Positions 45,569 to 55,941 of a stretch of 64,000 nt of DNA are shown here, one piece after another. Under the pieces are notes generated by a model. It saw only the letters and a list, made by a program, of their open reading frames with translations, had not been told where the DNA came from and did no database searches. Every line of letters begins with the position of its first letter. Within the stretch, counting starts at the first letter, position 1. The position numbers were made by a program, and so were the translations under genes. The DNA is from DATATV01 sp035551355 (lineage in GTDB: Bacteria; Actinomycetota; Actinomycetes; Mycobacteriales; Pseudonocardiaceae), in NCBI GenBank assembly GCA_035551355.1, contig DASZNF010000139.1, positions 1 to 64,000 of the forward strand, in the 5' to 3' direction.

Positions 45569-46384
45569 TCAGCCCCGGCCGAAGTACAGCTGCGTCACCA
45601 TGGCCGCGCGCCCGCCGGGCGACAGCAGCCCCAGCGCCGGCATCAGCCACCGGCCCAGCAATCCGCGGCCCGCGGGCATCGGCCGGTCGCGCACCTCGAC
45701 GATGTTCGGATCGGCGGTGGCCAGCCGCTGCTGGTCGGTCGCCTCCACCGTCCAGTGGAACTCCGGCATCGGCAGGTCGTGCTTGCGGTTCCAGTTGCGC
45801 CGGGCCATCTCGCCCATCCGGCGGGACACCGTGTCGAACACGATGGAACCGCCCGGAAAGCGCTGCGCGCAGGTGGACAGCAGGGTGCGCACCTCCGGCG
45901 GCCGCAGGTAGGGCAGCACGCCCTGCACCACGATCAGCACCCCGCGACTGGCGTCCACCGCGTCGCACCAGGTGAAGTCCAGCGCCGAGCAGGCCAGCTG
46001 ACGCTGCCGCCCGGATTCGACGGGCAGCACCTTCTCCCGCACCGCCATCGACTCCGGCAGGTCCACGGTCAGCCAGCGCGCCCGCCCGTTGTCCACCCGC
46101 CAGAACTGGGTCTCCAGCCCCTCCCCCAGGGACACCACGGTGCCCTCCGGGTGGGCGGCCAGGAATTCGGTGACCGCGGCGTCGAAACACTTGCACCGCA
46201 ACGCCACGAACTGCGCATTCCGCGGCGGCCCGAGCCGTTCCCGGAAGGGAAAGTCGGCCTCCTCCAGCACCCGCACCGCGCGCGGATCGGACAGCACCGT
46301 GTCCGGCCGGGCGGCCTCGCTGGCGCGGTAGTACAGCGTCAGCAGCATGGTGGCGGGCACGCCCGTCAGTTCGATCCCGCTCAT
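45569..46384 (-). CDS. SAM-dependent methyltransferase, LCM/O-methyltransferase family
   Basis: A 271-residue protein of the leucine-carboxyl-methyltransferase-like family (PF04072 type) common in actinobacteria. The SAM motif is GTVVSLGEGLETQFWRVD, with WLTVDLPESMAVREKVLP and GVLIVVQGVLPYLRPPEVR following. Substrate is unknown; members methylate carboxyl or hydroxyl groups of secondary metabolites or polyketides. It sits between echA19 and a KstR-boxed FadD in the same orientation as the latter (57-base gap), so it may be expressed in the sterol regulon. Confidence 0.85.
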   Translation of the reverse strand: MSGIELTGVPATMLLTLYYRASEAARPDTVLSDPRAVRVLEEADFPFRERLGPPRNAQFVALRCKCFDAAVTEFLAAHPEGTVVSLGEGLETQFWRVDNGRARWLTVDLPESMAVREKVLPVESGRQRQLACSALDFTWCDAVDASRGVLIVVQGVLPYLRPPEVRTLLSTCAQRFPGGSIVFDTVSRRMGEMARRNWNRKHDLPMPEFHWTVEATDQQRLATADPNIVEVRDRPMPAGRGLLGRWLMPALGLLSPGGRAAMVTQLYFGRG

Positions 46385-46441
46385 GATCCCCCGCTCCCTG
46401 TGTACGATCCGGCACCCAGGGTAGCGAGAACGGGCAGGGAA

Positions 46442-47998
46442 TTAAATTGCACTCCCGTGGTCGGCCCAGTACGGGTCGCGCAGCTTTCGCTTGTACAGCT
46501 TGCCGTTCGGGTCCCGGGGCAGCTCGTCGCGGTAGTCGATGCTGCGCGGCAGCTTGAACTTGGCCAGCCGGCTCGCCGCGAAGTCGAGCAGCTCCAGGGT
46601 GAGCGCGTCGTCGGCGGTCACCCCGCGCGCGGGCGCGACCACCGCCTTGATCTCCTCGCCCCAATCCGGGTGCGGCACGCCGAACACCGCGACGTCGGCG
46701 ACCTTCGGGTGCACCGCGAGCTCACCCTCGATCTCGGCCGGGTACACGTTCACCCCGCCGGAGATGATCATGTCGCTCTTCCGGTCGCGCAGGAACAGAT
46801 AGCCGTCCTCGTCGAGATAACCGATGTCCCCCACGGTGAACAGGTCGCCGGCGCGGGCCTTGTCGGTCTTCTCCCGGTCCTTGTGGTATTCGAAGCTGGC
46901 GGCGCCCATCTTCAGGTACACCGTGCCGACCTGGCCGGCCGGCAGCTCCCGCCCCTGCTCGTCGAGCACCTTGATGACCGACCCGGGCCAGGGCCGCCCG
47001 ACCGATCCGGGCTTCTCCAGCCACTCCTCGCCCATGATGGTCGCGCCGCCGCCCTCGGTGGCCGCGTAGTACTCAATGACCACCGGCCCCCACCAGTCCA
47101 GCATCCGCCGCTTGGTTTCCCTGGGGCACGGGGCCGCACCGTGGATCATGGCGCGCAGCGAGGACACGTCGTAGCTCTCCCGCACCGGCTCGGGCAGCGC
47201 GAGCAGCCGGTGGAACTGGGTGGGCACCATGTGGCTGTGCGTCACCCGGTGGGCGTCGATCAGGCGCAGCATGTCCTCGGCGTCCCACCGGTCCATCAGC
47301 ACCGCGGTATGGCCCAGCTGCACCGAGATCACCACGAAGTTGAGCACCGCGGTGTGGTAGAGCGGCGAGCCGCACAGGTGCACGTGCCCGTCATGCGGCT
47401 TGATGCCGAACACGCCGAAGAACCAGGTGGACGCGGCCGGCACCTCGTCCGGGTCGGCCCCGGTCAGCGGCCGCCGCACACCCTTGGGCCGCCCGGTGGT
47501 GCCCGAGGTGTAGAGCATCGGCGAGCCGGTGGTGCGCTCGCCGGGCCGATCGCCGGACACTCCGGCCCCGAGTTCGGCCAGCGGCCGGAAGCCGGGCACA
47601 GCGCCGACGGCGAACCGCGCCCGCGCCGGCAACCCGGCCTCCTCCGCTGCCGCCTCGGCCACCTCGGCGAACCGTTCGTGGCCGATGAACGCCTTGGCCC
47701 CGCTGTCGGTGATGAGGTAGGCCACTTCCGGGCCGACCAGATGCCAGTTGGTCATCACCACGTACAGCCCGGTCTGCATGGCGGCGAAGTACACCGCCAT
47801 CAGCTCGGCGCTGTTGGGCAGCATCATCACCAGCGCGTCGCCGGTGCGCAGTCCCAGTTCCCGCAGGCCGTTGGCGTACCGGTTGGCCGCGCCGGCCAGT
47901 TCGGCGTAGCGGACCTCCCGGCCGTCCGGATCGACCAGCGCGATCTTCTCCGGCGTCGACCCGGCGATGTTCCACAGTCCCAGCGCAGGCTCGCCCAT
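46442..47998 (-). CDS. Acyl-CoA synthetase (FadD-type) under a KstR box
   Basis: A 518-residue AMP-binding ligase. Motifs: PMLYTSGTTGRPKGVRRP, YAATEGGGATIMG, LFTVGDIGYLDEDGYLFLRDRKSDMIISGGVNVYPAEIE and LPRDPNGKLYKRKLRD with the catalytic lysine. A perfect KstR box is only 11 bases upstream of the ATG, so it belongs to the sterol regulon and probably activates a side-chain or propionate-size acid. I cannot assign it to one M. tuberculosis FadD with confidence. Confidence 0.88.
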   Translation of the reverse strand: MGEPALGLWNIAGSTPEKIALVDPDGREVRYAELAGAANRYANGLRELGLRTGDALVMMLPNSAELMAVYFAAMQTGLYVVMTNWHLVGPEVAYLITDSGAKAFIGHERFAEVAEAAAEEAGLPARARFAVGAVPGFRPLAELGAGVSGDRPGERTTGSPMLYTSGTTGRPKGVRRPLTGADPDEVPAASTWFFGVFGIKPHDGHVHLCGSPLYHTAVLNFVVISVQLGHTAVLMDRWDAEDMLRLIDAHRVTHSHMVPTQFHRLLALPEPVRESYDVSSLRAMIHGAAPCPRETKRRMLDWWGPVVIEYYAATEGGGATIMGEEWLEKPGSVGRPWPGSVIKVLDEQGRELPAGQVGTVYLKMGAASFEYHKDREKTDKARAGDLFTVGDIGYLDEDGYLFLRDRKSDMIISGGVNVYPAEIEGELAVHPKVADVAVFGVPHPDWGEEIKAVVAPARGVTADDALTLELLDFAASRLAKFKLPRSIDYRDELPRDPNGKLYKRKLRDPYWADHGSAI

Positions 47999-48008
47999 CG
48001 CACCAACC

Positions 48009-48022
48009 TAGAACGTGTTCCA
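48009..48022 (-). promoter_or_regulatory. KstR box before the FadD gene
   Basis: TAGAACGTGTTCCA is a perfect TnnAACnnGTTnnA match, 11 bases before the ATG at 47998. The very short distance suggests it overlaps the transcription start. Confidence 0.85.
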
Positions 48023-48045
48023 CTTAGGTGGCAAGGGCCGAGGGG

Positions 48046-49086
48046 TCAGTTTCCGTTGACCGCGGCGGCGATCGTCTCGATCTCCTCGGCACTGCGGCAG
48101 CCGACCAGCAACGTGGTCACCCCGGCGTCGGCCCACACCTTCACCTTGGCCCGGACCTGCTCCGGCGTGCCGACGATGGCCACGTCCTCGACCAGCTCGT
48201 CCGGCACCGCGGCGGCCGCCTCCGCCCGCCGTCCGGCCCGGAAGTGCTCGCCGATCTCGGTCACCGCGTCGGCGTAGCCCATCCGCGCGAACACGTCGGC
48301 GTGGAAGTTCATCCCAGGCGCGCCCATGCCGCCCAGATACAGCGCCAGCACCGGTTTGATCTGCGCATATGCCTGCTCCGGCGAGTCGGTGACCAGCACC
48401 TGCGCGGTCGCCGCGATCTCGAAGGTGGACCGGTCCCGGCGCGCGCCGGGCCGGGCGAAGCCCTCGTCCAGCCACTCGTTGTACTGCCCGGCCAGCCGCG
48501 GCGAGTAGTAGATGGCCAGCCAGCCGTCGGCGATCTCGGCGGTCATCGCCACGTTCTTCGGACCCTCCGCGCCCAGCCAGATCGGCAGGTCGGCGCGTAG
48601 CGGGTGGGTGATCGGCCGCAGCGATTTGCCCAGGCCGAGGGCACCGGGCCCGGTGTAGGGCAGCGGGTAGTGCGGGCCGTCGTTGGCCACCGGCGCCTCC
48701 CGGGCCAGCACCTGCCGCACCACCGACACGTACTCCCTGGTCCGGGCCAGCGGCTTGGCGAAGGGCTGGCCGTACCAGCCCTCCACCACCTGCGGCCCGG
48801 ACACGCCAAGGCCCAGCACGAACCGGCCGCCGGTGAGGTGGTCCATGGTCAGCGCGTGCATGGCCGCGGCCGTGGGCGGACGGGCGGAAAGCTGCGCCAC
48901 CGAGGTGCCCAGCCGCACCCGTTCGGTGCGCGAACCCCACCAGGCCAGCGGGCTGAACGCGTCCGAGCCCCAGGATTCGGCGGCGAACACCGCGTCGAAT
49001 CCGGCGCGGTCGGCTGCCGTCACGAGCTCCGCGGTGTTGGCGGGCGGCTGCGCGCCCCAGTATCCGAGTTGCAGTCCCAGCTTCAT
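48046..49086 (-). CDS. LLM-class F420-dependent oxidoreductase (Rv3520c homologue)
   Basis: A 346-residue luciferase-like TIM-barrel enzyme. MKLGLQLGYWGAQPPANTAELVTAADRAGFDAVFAAESWGSDAFSPLAWWGSRT and GGRFVLGLGVSGPQVVEGWYGQPFAKPLARTREYV are typical of F420-binding LLM proteins. Homologues lie beside the ltp3/ltp4 genes in mycobacteria and are KstR-controlled. Reaction on a sterol intermediate is unproven. ATG at 49086 is family-like; in-frame codons up to 49167 are not. It is divergent from the DUF35 gene with a KstR box in the gap. Confidence 0.9.
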   Translation of the reverse strand: MKLGLQLGYWGAQPPANTAELVTAADRAGFDAVFAAESWGSDAFSPLAWWGSRTERVRLGTSVAQLSARPPTAAAMHALTMDHLTGGRFVLGLGVSGPQVVEGWYGQPFAKPLARTREYVSVVRQVLAREAPVANDGPHYPLPYTGPGALGLGKSLRPITHPLRADLPIWLGAEGPKNVAMTAEIADGWLAIYYSPRLAGQYNEWLDEGFARPGARRDRSTFEIAATAQVLVTDSPEQAYAQIKPVLALYLGGMGAPGMNFHADVFARMGYADAVTEIGEHFRAGRRAEAAAAVPDELVEDVAIVGTPEQVRAKVKVWADAGVTTLLVGCRSAEEIETIAAAVNGN

Positions 49087-49110
49087 GGCACCCCATCTTG
49101 CCGTAAAATC

Positions 49111-49124
49111 GAGAACGTGTTTCA
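49111..49124. promoter_or_regulatory. KstR box between the LLM and DUF35 genes
   Basis: GAGAACGTGTTTCA matches TnnAACnnGTTnnA except the first base. It lies in the 47-base divergent gap. TAAAAT at 49104-49109 could be the plus-strand -10. Confidence 0.75.
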
Positions 49125-49133
49125 CTTCGGATT

Positions 49134-50099
49134 GTGACCACGACGTCAGAACCGCTGGAAGCGCCACTGAACGTCGGCTTCGACTACACCAGATCGCTCG
49201 GCGCGGTGCTCGGCCGGTTCATGACCGGACTGCGCGAGGGCAGGATCGAGGGCGTGCGGGGCTCGGACGGTCGCGTGCACGTGCCACCGGTGGAATACGA
49301 CCCGGTGACCGCCGCGCCCTTGTCCGAACCGGTCGATGTCGGCTCGCAGGGCACCGTGACCACCTGGAGCTGGGTGGCCAAACCCCTGGACGGACAACCA
49401 CTCGACCATCCCTTCGCGCTGGCCCTGATCACCCTGGACGGCGCCGACACCGGGTTGTTGCACGCGGTGGACGTGTCCGGCCCGGAGCAGATGAGCACCG
49501 GCATGCGGGTGCGCGCCCGCTGGGCCGCGCAGCGGGTCGGCGCGATCACCGACATCGCCTGCTTCGAACCGGACCCGGGCGAACCGGCCGAGGTGCCCGC
49601 GATCGAACCGGTCGACGAACCGGTGAGCATGCTGACCGTGCCGATCCACCTCAAGTACCTGCACACCGCCTCCGCCGAGGAAAGCCGTTATCTGCGCGGA
49701 CTTTCCGAGGGCAAGCTGCTCGGCCAGCGCTGCCCGGCCTGCGAGAAGGTGTACATCCCGCCGCGCGGCGCGTGCCCCACCGACGGGGTGCCCACCCGCG
49801 AGGAGGTGGAGCTGCCCGACACCGGCATCGTCACCACGTTCTGCATCGTGAACGTGCCGTTCCTTGGCCAGCGCATCACACCGCCGTATGTCGCCGCCTA
49901 CATTCTGTTGGAGGGCGCGGACATCGCGTTCCTGCACCTGGTGCTGGGCTGCGAGGCGTCCGAGGTGCGCATGGGCATGCGGGTGCGCGCGGAGTGGAAA
50001 CCGCGCGATCAGTGGGGCACCACGCTGGAGAACATCGACCACTTCCGCCCCACCGGCGAACCGGACGCGCCGTTCGAGTCGTTCGCCCAGCATCTGTAG
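49134..50099 (+). CDS. DUF35 OB-fold protein (Rv3521 homologue), partner of thiolase-like Ltp proteins
   Basis: A 321-residue protein. The C-terminal part has the DUF35 zinc-rubredoxin motif GQRCPACEKVYIPPRGACPTDG with four cysteines, then an OB-fold (VTTFCIVNVPFLGQRITPPYVAAYILLEG). The N-terminal half looks like a second OB-type domain without cysteines. DUF35 proteins bind steroid aldolases or thiolases of the Ltp type. The downstream ltp4 and ltp3 genes fit such a complex. GTG at 49134 lies 10 bases after the KstR box. Confidence 0.9.
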   Translation: MTTTSEPLEAPLNVGFDYTRSLGAVLGRFMTGLREGRIEGVRGSDGRVHVPPVEYDPVTAAPLSEPVDVGSQGTVTTWSWVAKPLDGQPLDHPFALALITLDGADTGLLHAVDVSGPEQMSTGMRVRARWAAQRVGAITDIACFEPDPGEPAEVPAIEPVDEPVSMLTVPIHLKYLHTASAEESRYLRGLSEGKLLGQRCPACEKVYIPPRGACPTDGVPTREEVELPDTGIVTTFCIVNVPFLGQRITPPYVAAYILLEGADIAFLHLVLGCEASEVRMGMRVRAEWKPRDQWGTTLENIDHFRPTGEPDAPFESFAQHL

Positions 50100-50129
50100 A
50101 GCTGCCAGTAGCTCTTGGAGGGGACAATC

Positions 50130-51139
50130 GTGACCGAGGTAGCCGTCGTCGGTTTCGCGCAGGAACCGCATTTTCCGAGCCGGGACACCACCACCAACGG
50201 GGTGGAGATGCTGGTGCCGCTGTTCCGCCAGGTGTTCGCCGACACCGGGCTGACCAAGTCGGACATCGGCTTCTGGTGCTCGGGTTCCTCGGACTACCTT
50301 GCCGGGCGGGCGTTCTCGTTCATCGCCGCGGTCGACGCGATCGGCGCCTTCCCGCCGATCAACGAGTCGCACGTGGAAATGGACGCGGCCTGGGCGCTCT
50401 ACGAGGCATGGGTGAAGATCAAGACCGGTGAGGTGGACACCGCGCTGGTGTACGGGTTCGGCAAGTCCTCCGCGGGGCAGCTGCGCCGCGTGCTGGCCAT
50501 GCAGCTGGACCCCTACACCGCCACTCCCCTGTGGCCGGACTCGGTTTCCGTGGCCGGTCTGCAGGCCCGGGCCGGGCTGGACGCGGGCCGGTTCACCGAG
50601 AAGGACATGGCCGAGGTGGTCGCCCGCACCACCGGGAAGCCCGTCAAGGAACTGCTGGGCCAGCCGTATTTCGCTGATCCGTTGCGCAAGCACGACTGCG
50701 CGCCGGTCAGCGACGGCGCGGCCACGATCATCCTGGCCTCGGCCGAGCGGGCCAGGGACCTGTGCGAGCGGCCCGCGTACATCGCGGGCATCGACCACCG
50801 GATCGACTCGCCGAACCTGGGCGAGCGGGACCTGACCGAGGTCGCCACGGCCCGGATCTCGGCCAAGCGGCTGGGCGTGGACGGGGTGGAGGCGGCCGAG
50901 CTGCACGCGCCGTTCTCGCACCAGGAAATCCTGCTGCGCCAAGCGATCGGGCTGCCCGGGGAAGTGCGGATCAACTCCTCGGGCGGGGCGCTGGCCGGCA
51001 ATCCGATGTTCGCCGCCGGCCTGTCCCGGATCGGGGAGGCGGCCAAACAGGTGATGTCCGGCGAGGCCCGCCGCGTGCTCGCGCACGCCACCAGCGGACC
51101 CGCGCTGCAACAGAACCTGCTGTGTGTCTTGGAGGGTCA

Positions 51140-51143
<4 letters not shown>
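50130..51143 (+). CDS. ltp4: Thiolase-like lipid-transfer protein Ltp4
   Basis: A 337-residue thiolase-superfamily protein lacking the classic CxG catalytic triad. Segments: VVGFAQEPHFPSRDTTTNGVEMLVPLFRQ, VSDGAATIILASAERARD, ELHAPFSHQEILLRQAIGLPG and NSSGGALAGNPMFAAGLSRI. It resembles Rv3522 and pairs with the DUF35 protein and Ltp3, probably as a side-chain aldolase or retro-aldol enzyme; this role is known for related Ltp2 and inferred here. GTG at 50130 has GGAGGGG 8 bases upstream. Confidence 0.9.
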
Positions 51144-52300
<1,157 letters not shown>

Positions 52301-52321
52301 CAGCCCAACCGAAGCAGGAAG

Positions 52322-52345
52322 ACCGCCCCGGGACACCGGGGCGGT
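52322..52345 (+). terminator. Terminator after ltp3
   Basis: ACCGCCCCGG (52322-52331) pairs with CCGGGGCGGT (52336-52345) around GACA and is followed by TTTCCT, a short T-rich tail. Confidence 0.85.
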
Positions 52346-52390
52346 TTCCTCGTGCCACCACCCTTCACGCGGAACCCGTTGGCGCACAAC

Positions 52391-52463
52391 GAAAGACCGG
52401 CGGGCCGAGCCGATGGTCCCCCGACCCGGGTGTCATCGGACCGGCCCGCCGGCCGTGTCTTTC
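52391..52463 (-). terminator. Long imperfect hairpin after cyp125
   Basis: GAAAGAC (52391-52397) pairs with GTCTTTC (52457-52463), and CCGGCGGGCCG (52397-52407) with CGGCCCGCCGG (52442-52452), extended by CCGATG/CATCGG. It ends 9 bases from the cyp125 stop and is likely its terminator. Confidence 0.65.
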
Positions 52464-52471
52464 GGTGGGTG

Positions 52472-53698
52472 TTACCGGTACTTCACCGGGTAGTGCTTGA
52501 TCCCGTTGAGCCAGCCCGAACGCAGCCGGGACGGTACCTCCGCCTGCTTGATGCCGGGCATGTGCTCGGCGATGGCGTTGAAGATCAGGTCGATCTCCAG
52601 CCGGGCCAGGCTCGCGCCGAGGCAGTAGTGCGCGCCGGTGCCGCCGAAGCCGAGGTGCGGGTTGGGGTCACGCAGCACGTCGAACTTGAACGGCTCGTCG
52701 AACACGTCCTCGTCGAAGTTGGCCGAGGAGTAGAAGATGCCGACCCGGTCGCCCTTCTTGATCGCCTGCCCGCCCAGTTCGGTGTCCTGGGTGGCGGTGC
52801 GCTGGAACACCATCACCGGCGTGCCCCAGCGGACGATCTCGTCCGGCGCGGTCTTGGGCCGCTGCGCCTTGTACAGCTCCCACTGGTCGAGGTTGTTCAG
52901 CATGGCGTGCATGCCGTGACTGATCGCGTTGCGGGTGGTCTCGTTGCCCGCCACGGCCAGCAGCAGCACGAAGAAGCCGAACTCGTCGGGCGAGAGCGCC
53001 TCACCGGCCAGGTCGGCCTGGGTCAGCGTGGTGACGATGTCGTGCCGGGGGCACTTCTTGCGGTCCTCGGCCATGTTCATGGCGTAACCGAGCAGCTCAA
53101 CCGACGCCGCGAGCGAGTCGGTCTCGTACTCGGTGTCGTCGTAGCCGATCATCTCGTTGGACCACTGGAAGATCTTGCCCCGGTCTTCCTGCGGCACACC
53201 GAGGAGTTCGGCGATCGCCTGCAGCGGCAGCTCGCAGGCCACGTCGGTGACGAAGTCGCCGGTGCCCTCCTTGAGGGCGTTGTGCACGATCTTCTCGGCC
53301 CGGTCGGCCAGCGCGTCGCGCAGGCTGTTGATGGCCCTCGGGGTGAACCCCTTGGACACGATCCCGCGCACCTGGGTGTGCTTGGGCGGGTCGATGTTGA
53401 GCATCACCATCCGCTGCATCTCGATCTGCTCGCGGGTGATGTCGTCGTTGAACCGGATGATCGCGGTGTTCTCCCACGAGGACCAGACCTCGCTGTTGCG
53501 GGAGACCTCCTTGACCTCCGCGTGCCGGGTGGCGACCCAGTAACCGTCGTCCGGGAAGCCACCCACCTCCCTGGGCTTCGCGTTCCACCACACCGGTGCG
53601 GTGCGGCGCAACTCAGCCAGCTCACGCACGGGCATCCGCTGTGCGTACAGGTCGGGGTCGGTGAAGTCGAAACCCTGGGGAATGACTGATTCGGCCAC
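52472..53698 (-). CDS. cyp125: Cytochrome P450 CYP125, steroid C26-monooxygenase
   Basis: A 408-residue P450. The heme loop FGGTGAHYCLGASLARLEIDL has the axial cysteine at about residue 359; the I-helix AVAGNETTRNAISHGM and the E-x-x-R-type helix are present. PQGFDFTDPDLYAQRMPVRELAELRRTAPVWWN strongly matches CYP125 (Rv3545c), which oxidises the C26 methyl of cholesterol or cholest-4-en-3-one. It is divergent from fadA5 as in M. tuberculosis, with a perfect KstR box 32 bases upstream. Confidence 0.96.
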   Translation of the reverse strand: MAESVIPQGFDFTDPDLYAQRMPVRELAELRRTAPVWWNAKPREVGGFPDDGYWVATRHAEVKEVSRNSEVWSSWENTAIIRFNDDITREQIEMQRMVMLNIDPPKHTQVRGIVSKGFTPRAINSLRDALADRAEKIVHNALKEGTGDFVTDVACELPLQAIAELLGVPQEDRGKIFQWSNEMIGYDDTEYETDSLAASVELLGYAMNMAEDRKKCPRHDIVTTLTQADLAGEALSPDEFGFFVLLLAVAGNETTRNAISHGMHAMLNNLDQWELYKAQRPKTAPDEIVRWGTPVMVFQRTATQDTELGGQAIKKGDRVGIFYSSANFDEDVFDEPFKFDVLRDPNPHLGFGGTGAHYCLGASLARLEIDLIFNAIAEHMPGIKQAEVPSRLRSGWLNGIKHYPVKYR

Positions 53699-53730
53699 GA
53701 TGCCTCCTCCGGCCTCGCCGTCGGCAAACT

Positions 53731-53744
53731 TGGAACACGTTCTA
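53731..53744 (-). promoter_or_regulatory. KstR box before cyp125
   Basis: TGGAACACGTTCTA matches TnnAACnnGTTnnA perfectly and lies 32 bases before the cyp125 start. Confidence 0.85.
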
Positions 53745-53855
53745 TCGGCGATTCAAGCATACAGTGTTAACTAACGGAAGGGCCTGGCCAGAGATCATTC
53801 GTCAGCACCGGTCAAGGTCACCGATTGGGACAAAACGGAACACCTTGCCCAGATC

Positions 53856-53869
53856 AAGAACCTGTTCTA
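53856..53869 (+). promoter_or_regulatory. KstR box before fadA5
   Basis: AAGAACCTGTTCTA matches TnnAACnnGTTnnA except the first base and lies 43 bases before the fadA5 start. A weaker AAC-like word (GGAACACCTTG) is 15 bases earlier. Confidence 0.75.
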
Positions 53870-53912
53870 CTTTTGACGAACGTTGTGTGTTCCCAGGCGA
53901 ACGGAGGATCCG

Positions 53913-55070
53913 GTGGGCAGTCCGGTGATCGTGGACGCGGTCCGCACCCCGATCGGCAAGCGTGGCGGCTGGCTGGCCGGCCTGCACCCGGCGGAGTTGC
54001 TCGGTGCGGCGCAGCGCGCCCTGGTGGCACGCTGCGAGCTCGACCCGGCGCTGGTCGAGCAGGTGATCGGCGGGTGCGTGACCCAGTTCGGCGAGCAGTC
54101 CAACAACGTCACCCGCACGGCCTGGCTGAACTCCGGCCTGCCCTACACCACGGGCTGTTCGACCCTGGACAGCCAGTGCGGCTCGGCCCAGCAGTCCACC
54201 CACCTGATCGCCGGGCTGATCGCGGCCGACGCCATCGAGGCCGGCATCGGCTGCGGCGTGGAGGCGATGAGCCGGGTCGGGCTGGGCGCCAACCGCGGCG
54301 AGTTCAAGCCGCGCCCGGAGTCCTGGACCATCGACATGCCCGACCAGTTCACCGCGGCCGAGCGGATCGCCGAGCGACGGGGAATCTCTCGGGAGGAGAT
54401 CGACCGGTTCGGCGTGCGCTCGCAGGCCAAGGCGGCCAAGGCCTGGGCCGAGGGCCGGTTCGACCGGGAGATCGCCCCGGTGACCGCGCCGGTGCTGGAC
54501 AAGGAGTTCAGGCCGACCGGCGAGACCCGCACCGTGGAGCGGGATCAGGGACTGCGCGAGACCAGTCTGGAGGCGCTGGCCGGACTGCGCCCGGTGCTGG
54601 AGAACGGCGTGCACACCGCGGGCACCTCCTCGCAGATCTCGGACGGGGCCGCGGCCGTGCTGGTGATGGACGAGGACCGGGCCCGCGCGCTTGGCCTGCG
54701 CCCGAGGGCCCGGATCGTGGCCCAGTGCCTGGTCGGCGCGGAGCCCTACTACCACCTGGACGGCCCGGTGCAGGCCACCGAGCGGGTGCTGGCCAAGAGC
54801 GGCATGAAGATCGGCGACCTGGACATCTTCGAGGTCAACGAGGCGTTCGCCTCGGTGGTGCTGTCCTGGAGCAGCCAGCACAACCCCGATCCGGACCGGG
54901 TCAACGTCAACGGCGGGGCGATCGCGCTGGGTCACCCGGTGGGCAGCACCGGCGCCCGCCTGCTCACCACCGCCCTGCACGAACTGGAGCGGCGGGACGC
55001 GACCACCGCCCTGGTCACCATGTGCGCGGGCGGCGCCCTGTCGACCGGGACCATCATCGAGCGGTTGTGA
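53913..55070 (+). CDS. fadA5: Acetyl-CoA acetyltransferase FadA5 (steroid side-chain thiolase)
   Basis: A 385-residue thiolase that removes acetyl or propionyl units from the sterol side chain. The nucleophilic cysteine is in STLDSQCGSAQQSTHLIAG, the catalytic His in NGGAIALGHPVGSTGAR and the second Cys in TMCAGGALSTGT; NEAF is intact. The N-terminus SPVIVDAVRTPIGKRGGWLAGL and VIGGCVTQFGEQSNNVTRTAWL match FadA5 (Rv3546). GTG at 53913 has GGAGG 6 bases upstream. Its 3' end overlaps the convergent membrane gene by 17 bases. Confidence 0.95.
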   Translation: MGSPVIVDAVRTPIGKRGGWLAGLHPAELLGAAQRALVARCELDPALVEQVIGGCVTQFGEQSNNVTRTAWLNSGLPYTTGCSTLDSQCGSAQQSTHLIAGLIAADAIEAGIGCGVEAMSRVGLGANRGEFKPRPESWTIDMPDQFTAAERIAERRGISREEIDRFGVRSQAKAAKAWAEGRFDREIAPVTAPVLDKEFRPTGETRTVERDQGLRETSLEALAGLRPVLENGVHTAGTSSQISDGAAAVLVMDEDRARALGLRPRARIVAQCLVGAEPYYHLDGPVQATERVLAKSGMKIGDLDIFEVNEAFASVVLSWSSQHNPDPDRVNVNGGAIALGHPVGSTGARLLTTALHELERRDATTALVTMCAGGALSTGTIIERL

Positions 55071-55941
55071 TCAGTTTCCGCAAGGTCAGCGCGCCCGCGG
55101 TCAGCAGGCAGGCCAGCCCGGCGGCGGTCAGCCCGGTGGCCCACGCGGGCGCGCCGGCCAGCGCCACGGGGTCGATGGTGACGAACGTGTCCACCACGAC
55201 CACCCCCGCCGCCAGGAAGTACCCGGCGCACCCCAGCGCCACCACCCGCACCCGCCGCTCCGGCGTCCAGCCGGTCCGCTCCCCCAGCCAGGCCAGCACC
55301 GGCAGGATCAGGATTCCGTGCATCAACGCCGCGTGGCCGGACTTGAAGGCCGCGTCCACGGTGTAGGCCGCGGTCTGGGAGACCGTCCGGGTGGTGATCA
55401 CGCCCAGCGCGATCATGAACGCGCCGATGGCCAGCGTGCCAAGGAACGATACGAACCCGGCCCGCACGGCCAGCCGCATGGCCGCGGAAACGCCTGGGGC
55501 GGGCCGGAAAGCCGCCCGGGCGAACACCACACTGACCACGATGATCAGCGCGCCCCCGCCCGCCGCCGTGAACGCGAACGCGGAGTTGACCGGGCTGCTC
55601 ACGTTGAAGTGCGATGGCTGGCCGCGCCAGGCCTGTGTGGTGATCACCCCGACCTCCAGCACGCAGGCCAGCGCGAAGACCCCCAGTAGCCGAGCCCGGG
55701 TGCGTTCACCGATGGTGAGGTAGCCGGTGACCCACGTGACGGTGGCCAGGGTCAGCCCGAAGGCCAGCCCGAAATCGAACGGCTTGCGCCAGGACACCGG
55801 CCCGTCCCACGGCCCGCCCAGCACCAGCTGCACGCCCAGGTGGAACAGCCCGCTGGCGAACAGCAGCGCGCCCAGCCCGTAGCACCACCGGTCGATCCGC
55901 CGGGTGACCTCGGCGCGGACCGGGGTGAGCAGGCTGGTCAT
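55054..55941 (-). CDS. Integral membrane protein of unknown function
   Basis: A 295-residue protein with about 8 hydrophobic helices, for example LGALLFASGLFHLGVQLVL, GLAFGLTLATVTWVTGYL and HAALMHGILILPVLAWLGE. No family name recognised with confidence; many charged loops contain Arg. ATG at 55941 overlaps the stop of the upstream small membrane protein (ATGA). In-frame codons upstream to 56337 are a shadow of that gene. Confidence 0.65.
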   Translation of the reverse strand: MTSLLTPVRAEVTRRIDRWCYGLGALLFASGLFHLGVQLVLGGPWDGPVSWRKPFDFGLAFGLTLATVTWVTGYLTIGERTRARLLGVFALACVLEVGVITTQAWRGQPSHFNVSSPVNSAFAFTAAGGGALIIVVSVVFARAAFRPAPGVSAAMRLAVRAGFVSFLGTLAIGAFMIALGVITTRTVSQTAAYTVDAAFKSGHAALMHGILILPVLAWLGERTGWTPERRVRVVALGCAGYFLAAGVVVVDTFVTIDPVALAGAPAWATGLTAAGLACLLTAGALTLRKLITTAR

